NCBI GenBank assembly: GCA_028673005.1
Contig: CM054118.1
Coordinates: 61,685,401 to 61,749,400, forward strand
Direction: 5' to 3'
Source: Tanypteryx hageni
Taxonomy: Eukaryota > Arthropoda > Insecta > Odonata > Petaluridae
Length of the DNA: 64,000 bases
The position numbers and the translations under genes are program-made. Below the pieces are notes generated by a model. That model had not been told where the DNA came from. It made no database searches and saw nothing but the letters and a program-made list of their open reading frames with translations. Below, one piece after another: positions 12,141-22,598 of the stretch. Each line of letters opens with the position of its first letter. The stretch's first letter is position 1.

Positions 12141-14339
12141 AAGTGGAAAGGAAGAGTGATGAAGCGTTTGCTCTTCGCACTGCGCGAGTGTGAATCGCTT
12201 TGGCGATGGGATCGCAGGAAGGAGACTTCAACGACTGATGTGCGGGTAATTTATTTAGGCATCTATTTCAGAAGGAAAGATAGTTTTCCTTTTCGCTCGA
12301 ACTACAATAAAAGAAGAACCGCTTGTTACCTAACATGCGAGTCATGTGCCTCGGTGAAATATTACGTGGAAAAATGTTTTCTTCTTCATGTTCGCATCAA
12401 ATTGCTCATGTGTCTTCGGAATAAGCGGTTGAAACGATAGAGATGTTTTCTCTGAGAGAAAAGAAACGATAATAGCTTGTGGTGAATATCTTAACTGACG
12501 TTTTTATTGAATAGTTTGTAAAATATGCTGTAGCAAAAACGGAAAATTGATAAGAAATAGTTTATAGAGCAAATTAATTTTAGTCACATTGCTCCGTAAT
12601 GCAAATTACTATGAAATAAAAATGCAGCGTATGCATTTTAAAAAACTAACTCAAAACTTGGCGACTAACGTATAATAAATGTAAGGGTTTCAAATCATGT
12701 GAATACCATTCTAGTATTCTGTGTTTTCACAAGACAAATCCACAAAGTATGAGAGGATACAGCTACATAACTCTAGGTGATTATATATAGTTTCTACTAT
12801 ATTCTTAACTAATTTTCTACTGGCTTATAATAAATTGAGTTTTAAATTATTAAAATCTTTTTATATCTCTCCAGTTTGACGTACATTACACATGATGGTA
12901 CAATTTGTAACCAATTTAAATCCTAATTATGGTAATTTTTTATCCAAGTACTAGGATTCTTACGGCGAAGAAAATTTATAACCCCCACCTTTAATTTTTT
13001 CCACCCGGACGGAATTTTTTAAATGAATCTTCTCTTCCAGCGCGCCATTGGTCGATCTAGTAAACTCATTTATTTCTCTCGTTCTCTCTACTCTTCCCAA
13101 AGTTAAAAAAATTTGTCTTCTTTTATTCTCAAACTCCTCCTTTATCTTCATTCTTTATGCTCCCGGGCTTCGGCTTTTTTCTTACCAATCCTATTCAGAA
13201 ACATAGCCTTCGGCTTTTTCTCCAACTCTTCAATCCCATCTCTCTTTCTTCCTCCCCAAACCAACCTCTCCCCCACATCACTCCCTCTTTCTCCTGAGGA
13301 CACGGACAGCCTTCACGGAGTAATGGTCACTGTGGATGCAAAGGGAATAGCTCATTGGTCGCCTTGCTCACCGAAACGGTTTTTTTCAATCGTTCTTCGG
13401 CGATGATGCCAGATCTTTCCTCCCCCGCGGTGCGTGGGGTGGAGTGGAGTGGGGAATAGGAGGGGGGAGGGAGGAAGGATTTCCAATCATGAATCAACAA
13501 CGGTCCCATTGTCACCAAGCTGGATGTAAGATAATCCTTCGTAGGAGTGTTTTATTTTTTACTCGCCGCTCGGAAACGTGTTCTGTAAATTGTAACAATC
13601 AATTACCTTGCTTGGTCTATATATTACCATCTCAAAATATGTTTTATGGCGATATTTTAAGTTGAAAAATATCTAGGTAGCTTTCATAAAAATATAAAGG
13701 ACAGTTTTCATCTCGAGTGAACAACTAGTTCTCGTTTTTGAATCGAACGCCACCTTTGAGACAATGAAATGCCATTCAAAGAGGTCGATTCGTATTAACC
13801 AGGAGATTAGATAAATTTTATGAGAAAGACATATTAATTAAGGATTTGGCGATAATTTTAGCTCTTTTACATTGAATTGAGATTTCAATAGTCAAAGCAT
13901 TTACTGGTTGGAATTTACTTCTAAAACAATCCATACTCTATATTTATAAGCACGCAAAATGCAAATAAACCTATCCGCATACTAAATTGCAAGTAATTTA
14001 ATCTCCAAGTATTATAGGAAAATGGTAAAGGAGTTATGTAAATTTTCGCCCAGTTTTAGAGTAAGTTAGGTTACGCGAGGGTCTGAAAAACTCAAACGTG
14101 CACACTTTTTCACGAATGCAAAAACTTTCGAGGACGTCGAATAGAGTCAATGGCACTTCAGCCTAAGCAATTTCAGGCTAGTAGGTATATGATTAGCGAA
14201 ACTGATTAATTACAGACAATTTATTTATTTTAGATTTATTTAAACAATTTGTAATAATACTATCAGTCTACTATTTATTTAAAAACCTATAATGTTTTTG
14301 CTGATTTAAATATGATTTTATAGTCAACAAATTGTTCGA
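12141..14339. other. Unassigned stretch
   Basis: No recognised gene. A lysine/glutamate-rich minus-strand frame (12960-13151) ends exactly at a GTAAGA donor-like site (plus 12962-12963) but has no homology signal I recognise. A CT-rich patch lies at about 13230-13300 and a G-rich patch at 13430-13480. Confidence 0.4.
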
Positions 14340-15249
14340 ACTAATCCACCGTGTTACCTATAGTTTTTTCATTTGGTTTGAACTCCAAAAAACTGCGAAC
14401 ACAAGGATACCTGCATGTCAAATCAAGTGCTGTTTTATTTAAAATTCGGAAAACCTCCGTCCCACTAATTTTCTCCAGCACACACCAAATCTGCATCTCA
14501 AACGTCTACAATCTGCTCGCATATTCTTTTCTCGCTGTCCGTCTCACGCTCATATAATGGTACAATTCATATCAGTTTTCATTACCTTCTTTCACCTCAA
14601 CAATTCTAATCTTCACACAAATGTCTCCTTTGCTCTTGCTATTCTCGTCCTGATACCTGTAGTACTCCTTTCTTCCTGAGTAATAATACTGCCTAAATAA
14701 GCAAAAATTCCACTTTATCCAGCCTTTTCTCATCCACTATAACATTGACCTGTGATTCCCCGCTCTTTGTAAATCTCATGACATTAAGTACTTCAGAAGA
14801 AAATAACAACTATGTAACTTCCACGCAAATTTGTGTAAATGTTACATTGTTGTTCTTTTCTTCTGAAATATGATTATCACTTACCACAAAGTTGAGTAGA
14901 ATTCCCTAGATAATATCATGACTTTAATTTTATTCCTATTAATTTTATTCCGAATGCCATTTCCTATCTATTTAAAGAGGAGCATTTGAAAGACTTTTCC
15001 TAAATTACTCACTAATGCTTTGTCTTTTGCAAATCAAACTGATATGACTAGGCTACCTACTACTTTTACCCCTGTATCCATATCACCTCTTCCCTCTCTT
15101 ATCATTTCTTTGGAGTAAATATGAAACAGTGCAGGAGAGAGCGGACAACACCGTTTCAGGCCTTTCTCTGGCGTTTCCCAATATTATTCTCCCTATATGT
15201 ACTACTCTTACCTGTGCAGCTTTGTTCACATACGTATTTATGATTAAAC
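14340..15249 (-). pseudogene. RTE-like LINE RT, 3' portion (split by hAT insertion)
   Basis: Minus-strand reading shows RRLIINTYVN, then CCPLSPALFHIYSKEM (GCPLSP-type motif B), VGSLV, FAKD in place of the F/YADD catalytic box, and further down a TFEMQIWCVLEKI block corresponding to the classic FEMWCWRRLLKI region after the RT domain. Frameshifts and stops are scattered throughout. The GCPLSP and FEMWC signatures are those of RTE-related endonuclease-reverse transcriptases. The 5' half of the same domain resumes at 21414, across the hAT composite. Confidence 0.8.
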
Positions 15250-15257
15250 GCCTTCCT
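15250..15257. repeat. Left 8-bp target duplication of hAT composite
   Basis: gccttcct, matching acctacct at 21406-21413 at 6 of 8 positions. Both copies sit at the break in the LINE reading frame, which supports an old hAT insertion. Confidence 0.65.
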
Positions 15258-16230
15258 TAGGGCTGACCAGACGTTTCGGAAAATCTGGGACAGTGCCGAA
15301 TTTTGACTTAACGTCCCGGTGTCCCAAATAAATTCTTCGGGACACCCATTTGTCCCGAATTTTTAGCTTCTGTCTTACAAAAATCCTCACCGCTAAATTT
15401 AATGAATGTATTTAGTCGGAATCACATTATATTGGAAAATCCCAACTAAGACGTGATGCTGCGTTTAAAATGAACTTTGTAATAAAATCTGGTGTTTGTA
15501 TTCGCAACATACCCGCCTCCGACGACGATGTCTTTACCGGACTTTCCGCTGCGCTTTTATCTTTTTTTCAGCGCAATATTGTATTAAATTAAGGTGGCAA
15601 CATTTTTTATCTCGTAAAAAGAGGACAAATGGCTAAAAAAGTGAAAATAGGGCAAAAGAGGCCAATTAAAATTTAGCTTAAAAAGTTTTTATTAGGAATT
15701 CACAGGCAAAGTATAAGACGTGATATAAATTTTATTTTGATAAAATGGATAATTAATATATATATATATATATTGATATAATATAAATGAACCATTTGTC
15801 AATATTAGATACAAAAACATTTTAATCGCGTAATGTTTAATAAAATTCTCTAGTCATGTTAGTCAGATGTCGCGGATAGAATTGTCGTAGCGATCGATGT
15901 AAACAAAATATGTGACACTAGTGTATTTCCCGTCATATGACGGGTGCCAGTTACTATAGGGTTGAAGAACTCGTCCTATTGAAACCATACATCTTAAGTA
16001 ATCGTAACACATTATTATGGATAATAACAAAATTAGTTAATTTTTCTAGTGTAACTGCCCGTTGAAGTTCAACGAGAACTTAGAAATAAATAATAACAGC
16101 TGTAATTATTTAGTAAGAGCCGGTAAAAAAATTGCCAAAATAGAGATTCGGGAGAGTTTCTTTCTTATTCTTGTTTTCTCCAATGATGAGCCCCTTGTCA
16201 GAAATTAATAATAATAATTTATAAATAATA

Positions 16231-16470
16231 ATATTCCCTCCCTCTCTCATTACTTCGCTCTCTCTCCCTCCCTCTCTCTAGCTTCCTCTCTCTCCCTCCC
16301 TTTCTATCTCTATTCCTCCCTCTCTCTGCCTCTCTGTTCTCCCACCTTCCCCCTCTCGCATTCCCTCCTGTCCCGATCCATAGCTCTCCCTCTTTATCTC
16401 TGCCCTTCCATTCTATATCCCTTCCTTCCTATCTCCCTCTCCACATCCCCCTCTCCCTTACTCTACATCT
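16231..16470. repeat. CT-rich tract
   Basis: Degenerate ctctctccctc repeats. No coding content. Confidence 0.8.
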
Positions 16471-16867
16471 ACATATATAGTCGTTTAGATAAGCAAAAGA
16501 ATCCAACCTAAATCCCAGCTCCATTAGGATTACGTATATTCGCGAAAAATCCTACGATAATTTAAGGCAATGTATGCAGTCCTACTTATATAGTACACCT
16601 ATGCGGGTTGACACAACAATTGATTCTCGAAGTTTAACAATGACGTGTTTGTCAAGGCAACATCCGTTTAAAAGCCGATATTTTTCCAAAATATGTGATT
16701 TAAATGTTAAATATGAGATATTTTGAACGTTAGGCAGAAAAAGATGAATATAATAAGAAATTAAATTAATTTTCCTAAAACCTAGTTTAAATTTGAAGAT
16801 CGTAGGTCAATTCTTTCTAATTTGAATTTCCAAAAAATTAAATCCTGCACTTTTAAAAGTCGCTTTT

Positions 16868-17556
16868 TACTTTCTCCATACGTAGTATAGGGGAAAGTAT
16901 TGTTTTCATGAAAAAATTGACTACGAGATTTCAACGAAAATACACGTTTTGAGGTCCCATGAACACATTTTGACCATTTTCTCAATGTTGTCTGTGTGTA
17001 TGTATGTGACACCTTTTTGTGGGTGCTCTAACTCAAAAACTATTAATTAGGTCAATGCGAAATTTTATATTTAGCATTTCTATGAAAGTCACAAGAGCTG
17101 ATTGGTTTTTAGTAAAATCGGTCAACCGAAAGTGGGTATTTACTCTTGTCACATCTGTTATTTTGAAATATTTGCTTTAATATTTGATATAAGTAAAAAT
17201 ATATTGAAATAAAAGTGATAGGAAAAATAATTTTCTACAACCTTTGTTTGAAACATTTTCCCATATAATGCATAGTTGAACAGATGTCTTATATTTTTAG
17301 CTGCCACTACCATACCACCTACCGACTACTATTGTTAACAATTGACGCTTAGTAACGCTCCTTTTTATTTTCTTGATTATTGGAGCTTTGTGGCTATATC
17401 CAATATTGGAAGCTTATGATTTGAGTTTATTTCTGTTCTTTATCGTCTAAAATTTTCTCACAATGTCTTAAAATATTTTTTATTATGTAACGTATTTGGA
17501 ATTTTTATAGAAATTACAGCTATGGAGAAAGTCATGCGTTGGCCACATCAGATTTT
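16868..17556 (+). repeat. Dispersed repeat family A, copy 1
   Basis: About 690 bp, closely matching 28129-28846 along its whole length and 45346-45780 over its first two thirds. It begins with an imperfect 32-nt palindrome (16868-16899) centred on tacgta. Near the right end atggagaaagt (about 17522) inverts the start actttctccat. It ends with ggccacatcagatttt, shared with copy 2. No protein is encoded. Inverted ends suggest a non-autonomous DNA element, class unknown. Confidence 0.75.
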
Positions 17557-17567
17557 TATGTATTATT

Positions 17568-17725
17568 TTACGGGAAATGGAAATCGCCCCCTGGAGTCGA
17601 ACCCGGGATTTTTTTCGTATTTTTTTCATTATTAAATTTTTATATCTGAATCAAACATTCATGCGAAATTTCAACCTTCCACCTAATCGGAAAGATTCTT
17701 GAAAACGCGTTAAAATGTGCCATTG
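17568..17725 (-). repeat. Dispersed repeat family D, partial inverted copy
   Basis: The reverse complement aligns with 39025-39200: it shares the gggttcgactccag motif, a central AT-rich part and the ggttgaaattt segment. It lies directly next to family A copy 1. Confidence 0.6.
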
Positions 17726-17784
17726 ATGACTTCAGCGTTAGGCACAGAGTAAGGCTTTTATTAATAGAGATTATGCTTGGGACT

Positions 17785-18105
17785 TTCTCAAATTTTTATC
17801 TCCGAAACTTGAAGTTGCAATTATTTAGTCTCGTGGACTTTTTTGTGGTAAATGTTTAATGTATACCTCATAGATCATATAAGAGCATGAGGGAGGGAGG
17901 GGGGATTTTTAATTGTTGTTTGCCGATATAATCTTTGTAGCGATCGGTGTAAACAAAATGTGATATTATGCGTGGGATTTTCTCAAACTTATCTTCGAAA
18001 CTATAAGTCGTAGTTATATGGTCTCGTGAACTTTTTGTAGCAAATGTTGCCCTCTGTCCAAATAAATTTTAAATCGATACCTTACGTCTTTTAAGAGCTA
18101 AAGAG
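17785..18105 (-). repeat. Inverted copy of the 220-bp tandem-unit family
   Basis: Two degenerate units about 212 bp apart. In reverse complement they match the units at 53267-53860: cttatatgatc/tgaggta, a block near acatttactac, and tttcggagataaaaattc. The intervening part carries the gatcggtgtaaacaaa word, which also occurs at 15890-15910. Confidence 0.7.
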
Positions 18106-18207
18106 ACAAAAATATGGTATTTAATTGTTGTTTCACGTAAATCATTTAACGAGATACGTCTATTTAAGTGCTTATATAAATTGGTAGTTCTAATAGACAG
18201 TTTCAGA

Positions 18208-18831
18208 TCAAAAAGAGCAAAAACCTCCATGCAGATCTACTGAATTATTCATCTGGTTCCACTTGTTCAATTTTTCTAAGTAACAGTGTAAGTATAATCG
18301 TCTTCTTTCATTGAATAACTGGCTGTTATTTGCACCTAAGGTTTTTAATTTTTTAGTAACGAATTCTAACATTTCGCTAATATCTTTCCAGTTGACTTCT
18401 TTTTTCAACAATGTCCATACAGTATATTAAAATTCTTCCATAGGCGTTGTCCTTTCTTCTAGGTACTCCAGACACGTTTCATAAAAAGATGAAACTGTGG
18501 TCATATAATTTCTTCTGAAATTTGGTTCTGACTCTTCAAGGTTTTTAATTTTATTCCTTTTAGCTAATGAAATAAATTTAGATTCTAATCTTGCTTTAAT
18601 ACTCTGTATTAGTGTCAAAATAATTATAAATGCCTCGGTTTCTGGTAAATTATTTTGTTCCAATTTTAAAATTGTATCCTGGAAAATTGCAGCCTGATTA
18701 TTCATGAAATGCAAGTAAATTTGTGCTCTTCCTTCTTCAAAAAAAATTTTGATGGCTGTTGGCATGCGAGGTTCACCAAGAAAATATGGTTTTAGAGGCT
18801 CAAATAAAGTCAAAATTTTGCCTTATTGGAC
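18208..18831 (-). pseudogene. hAT-like transposase remnant
   Basis: Two adjacent minus-strand blocks, 18813-18427 and 18411-18208, broken by a stop/frameshift at about 18420. The first reads KPYFLGEPRMPTAIKIFFE, AQIYLHFMNNQAAIFQDTIL and a long helical segment. The second reads KKLKTLGANNSQLFNERRRL. I recall similar blocks in arthropod hAT/ZBED-like transposases between the RNase-H-like core and the C-terminal dimerisation region; this is family memory, not a search. Further upstream on minus, an exon-like segment ends at a CAG-GTAAGT donor near 19029. Confidence 0.5.
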
Positions 18832-19739
18832 AAAGCAGATTTAAGTAACTCTGAAAAGGAATTACATTTGTTAGTTAGTTCCTTAAATGATAAAGCAAAG
18901 GATTTTGGATGAAAATCAACAGAAAGAACATCTTAGATTTTAAAAACAAAAGATCAAGAGTAAATGTAAAAGTGGATAAGAAAAAGTTGCATCGGATAAA
19001 ACAGCTTTCTTAAAGAGAAGTGGACTTACCTGGGATGGTAAATGCATTAAATATATCAGAACAATAACAGTCTTAGACTGTTTTAACGTCATGCCTGTTA
19101 TACGAGACTCTTGAAAGAGAGAAAAATAATACAGTAGCGTTGTATCTGCAATGTATTGGTGAGAGACAGTCGTTACAGGAATGAAGCGCAATATTTTCCA
19201 GCGTAATCGAAACACCAGCTACAGTGTCGCATATTATGGCGCAACATTGTTTATAACCTACCTTTGAATGTATGTATTTTATTACACTGGTAACGCGCAG
19301 GGTTATTCGGAGTTCGTTGCTCGAGAATATGAGAACAGGCAAAATCCGTGAAGGCAGAGCCAATTAAATTCAATACCTAATGCATTCTATACTATATTTT
19401 GTATAAAATTGTCGACAGAAATAACAAAATGCGTGAAAAGAGGACACCATTTTCAAAGAGGACAGAATCTCCAAAAAGAGGACGTCTGGTCACCTAAGCT
19501 GTTGCTACTCCCATCACTTACAACATGGCTGGGATTGCACAAGTGAATTATAATTCGCAACGCGAGATCGAGAGCGGGTGCTGGCTACTAATACACCTGT
19601 ATCATTCGTGTAATTTTTAGGGAACAAGTAATAGATGATTGAAGGCAATTACAGCCACTCCACGATTTATATTAATTGGAATAATTTAAAAAGAGATTTG
19701 TTATATTTACCATGGGCAAAAGGAAATGTGTTTAATAAG

Positions 19740-20990
19740 AATTTACAAATAGAATATCCTTACAAATAAAGGCACGATGAGAAAGTTGATTGCCGCGTGT
19801 GTGATGCTGTATCTCTATTGGACATGGAGGACGATCTGATATTAATGATAATTTATAGTCGAAGAAACAGAAATTCGGCGCAGGTTCGAAACTCCAATGG
19901 AAAACTTACAAGCATCATTTATTACCGAGAAGTCTGAGACTGAACGATTACAACTTGCTTATAAATTACGCAAAGAAACGATTACAACTTGCAGAATGTG
20001 GGATTCTCAGCTAATTTTTTTCTATAACGCATTACACTCAGATGTCTTGTCTCGTGATGTGGAATTAATAAAGGTAAAAATATTATCACATTTTTCAATT
20101 TATGCGATATGAACCGTGCTATTGAAAGAATTTTGTTATTTTGTAGATATAGAATATGCAATATAATTACTGCATTAGAAAACACGTTGGTTATGTTTAT
20201 ATCTAGCGATTGATCGAACACCGAAAACCTTGAAATGGATATAGTTTTTTGTTTCAAAATTAAAACTGCCGTAATTTATTGTAATTTTTTAACACAAGCT
20301 TACTTAAATGCATTGTTTCACCAAGAAACACAATTTTAAAAAATCACAAAACTTTATTATATACTATATGTAAAAGAGACGATTGATATGTTTAAAGTAC
20401 GAATTGAAGAAAATTTCATTATACTTAGTGTTAAAAAAATTTATTTGAAGATATTCCGGAAGATAAATGGGATAATTTTTAGATGAAGTACTTAAAAAAT
20501 ATCAAACAACAGTGACATCTTGAAAAATGGGATGAGCCCTTAAATTTATTCAAACACATGAAATGGATGTTATTAAAAAGAATTCAATTTTGGGAAGAGA
20601 TACAAACAGCGTGCGAATAATTATAAGTATTGGATTTCATATAGAAAATATGAAATGAAATTTACATGCTGATAAACTATAATTTCAGAATATTAAAGAA
20701 AGGAGGTGTGACTGGCTTCGTAAATCTTGTTAGGATCGGTGGGTTCTCTATTTTTCGACATTTAAATTACAAGAGCAGATCACAGAGATTGAGAAATTGG
20801 GTAGATTTTTGTTTGTGATTCAGGCACATAATGTACATGTAGAAAGAATGTTTCGAAAATAAATTTTTTATGGTCTGCCGAATGAAACATCCTTGATGTT
20901 AAAACAATCAATACCATTATGTTATGGATGTTTAAATTAAATATGAGTTTTCAAGATTTTATCCAATGATTAAAAATAATAAAAATTTGA
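19740..20990 (+). pseudogene. hAT transposase remnant (outer element)
   Basis: Heavily mutated plus-strand coding remnant. The N-terminal part resembles a zinc-finger leader (VDCRVCDAVSLLDMEDD at about 19780-19840). Near 20800-20860 it reads LGRFLFVIQAHNVHVERMF, matching the hAT C-terminal dimerisation signature (small residue, N, x, x, V-E-R, x, F), and then stops. Stops and frameshifts occur throughout, so it is not functional. Confidence 0.6.
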
Positions 20991-21405
20991 ATGAGATAGG
21001 CAGACAAAGTCTAAAATATTAATGAAAACGTATATAAATTTATATATGTATTACCAAATTGAATACATATAATACGATTTTAATATATTTTTTACTTTTA
21101 TATACGCTCTACGCTATTTGTATAATTAAATTTATTATTTGTCTTTAAAATAATTGTTACCTTTGAATCGTGATATATTTTGTTTTAAGATTCTATACGT
21201 ATTAATTAAATTGATATTATTTGGTACTACATTAAACAATATTGTGCTCATTATTTGCGAAACTTATTTACTTTAAATTTAAGTAGTACCTATAATAAAA
21301 AGATACGAAAATTCACGGTTTCCCGGTTACGTCCTGGATTTTTCCCGATTGTGTCCCAAATTTTCTTCCCGGTTTTGCTTTCTAAGTAGATATCTGGTCA
21401 CCCTG

Positions 21406-21413
21406 ACCTACCT
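21406..21413. repeat. Right 8-bp target duplication of hAT composite
   Basis: acctacct; see 15250-15257. Confidence 0.65.
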
Positions 21414-21650
21414 CTGTAACCTATTCCTATTTTCCTCAACACTTCCATTTATCTAGGCTATAAAATTTTTCAATGGCCTTTTCAAAATCTGCAAAGCACA
21501 GGAATCCATCCTGGTTTTATTCATTGCTTCTTTCTATCAGTCTTCATCACCCCTCTGGCGTCTCTAGTGCCATGGCAACTGGTTCATATTTATATAATTA
21601 TTCGCTTTTGTTTCTAGCCCTCCGTTTAAAATCTCAAGAATCATTTTAAC
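21414..21650 (-). pseudogene. RTE-like LINE RT, 5' portion
   Basis: Minus-strand reading shows GTRDARGVM (the GTRDAI block), CFADFEKAIE (motif A with the first catalytic Asp) and MEVLRKIGIGYRG, across frameshifts. The continuation RRLIINTYV is found 6.1 kb away at 15249, after the hAT composite. The order is correct for one ancestral ORF on the minus strand. Confidence 0.75.
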
Positions 21651-21857
21651 AGCATGTGAAATAAAACCGATTGTTTAATTTAGTAGTGAATTGCCATCTT
21701 CTTTGAAGGCATTAAAATTGATTTAGTGAATTATTTGTATATTATATTATCTAATTGATATTACATTTGACATTTTAGCGCAATAGTATTACTATTTTTA
21801 TGACTTTTGGATGTAACGCTGAGGGACCTGGAACGTAACTCCATTTTTAGCATTATA

Positions 21858-22596
21858 CCGTATTGTCCCGAATATAAAACTATCTCGAATATAACGCTAC
21901 CCTAAGATTTTTGGAAAGTTTTTCAAGAAAAACCTAAACCTCGAATATAACGCGACCCCAGACAAACTTCAGCCAATCTAACACAAGTTCCTCGTTCATC
22001 TACCCCTTCACCTGCCCGTGACGGTAACTTTTTCTTTGCCATTCTTTTACGATTTAAAACTACTTAGGGAGTCAGTTTTTGTCCGTCGGCCGTGACTGCA
22101 AGCATAGCAGTTATCCGTGATTTCTCATTTCCAGTGGATTTTAACAACGCCGATTTAGCTACAACAATTTTAAAATTCATGTGATAACTTCGTCGGATTC
22201 CTCTGTTAACCTGGGATTTGGAAGAATCCTTTATCTCAATATGATCAACACCCTTTTTGTCACCCATTGTTAAAATAACGGATGGGTATAAATAATAAAA
22301 ACTCACTATGGTAGTTACAAAGAATACGCCGGCACACTTATAGTTTCAATTCAATGACTATCGAGGGGTTCAGCCGCCGATTAACTTGATCTATTCTCGC
22401 CGCGGATGCTTTTCAAGTACAATGTAACGTACGCCTAATGTGTCCACAATGTAACAAGTATCTTGTATCTCGTAAACAGGCTTGCGGAATGTACAGTAAT
22501 TTTTAAAAACACGATTTTACGATCTTTTAAAATCACTACTACTTTTAAAATTTCATTTTTTGGAAAAAACATCGCGTTATATTCAGGACAATACGG
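21858..22596. mobile_element. pogo-like non-autonomous element with TA target site
   Basis: A 739-bp element with inverted ends ccgtattgtcccgaatataa (left) and ccgtattgtcctgaatataa (right, read inward), differing at one position in 20. It is flanked by TA (21856-21857 and 22597-22598). Copies of aatataacgc occur subterminally on both sides. No transposase frame is recognised. TA duplication and this end type fit the pogo/Tigger group. Confidence 0.8.
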
Positions 22597-22598
22597 TA

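Larger units (their letters stand above)
15590..19496 (-). mobile_element. Nested second hAT-like element
   Basis: The left boundary (taaggtggcaac, then gaggacaaatgg-type repeats from about 15620) and the right boundary (aaagaggacgtctggtcacct, repeated gaggac words at 19439-19482) are inverted relative to each other. The outer hAT sequence resumes on both sides. A minus-strand hAT-like protein remnant lies inside (18208-18831). Other repeats (16868-18105) have inserted into it. A clean target duplication could not be identified, so the ends are approximate. Confidence 0.5.
15258..21405 (+). mobile_element. hAT transposon composite (6.1 kb, internally invaded)
   Basis: Left end tagggctgaccagacg and right end read inward cagggtgaccagata are inverted copies. 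GT-rich subterminal repeats (gtcccgaattt-type on the left, gtcccaaatttt on the right) follow on both sides. The element sits inside a LINE RT domain with a degenerate 8-bp target duplication. A plus-strand hAT transposase remnant occupies 19740-20990. About 3.9 kb of the interior (roughly 15590-19496) looks like a second hAT-like element with further repeats inside. Removing that leaves about 2.2 kb, a plausible size for an old single hAT. Confidence 0.75.

Noticed and set aside
12960..13151. 63-codon lysine/glutamate-rich minus-strand ORF
   Set aside because: Derived partly from CT/AT-rich sequence; a donor-like site at its end is not enough without homology or an acceptor.
16868..17556. Terminal inverted repeat element with exact target duplication
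   Set aside because: The inverted actttctccat/atggagaaagt motifs are real, but sequence shared between copies extends beyond the right motif and no matching duplication was found, so the exact ends are left open.
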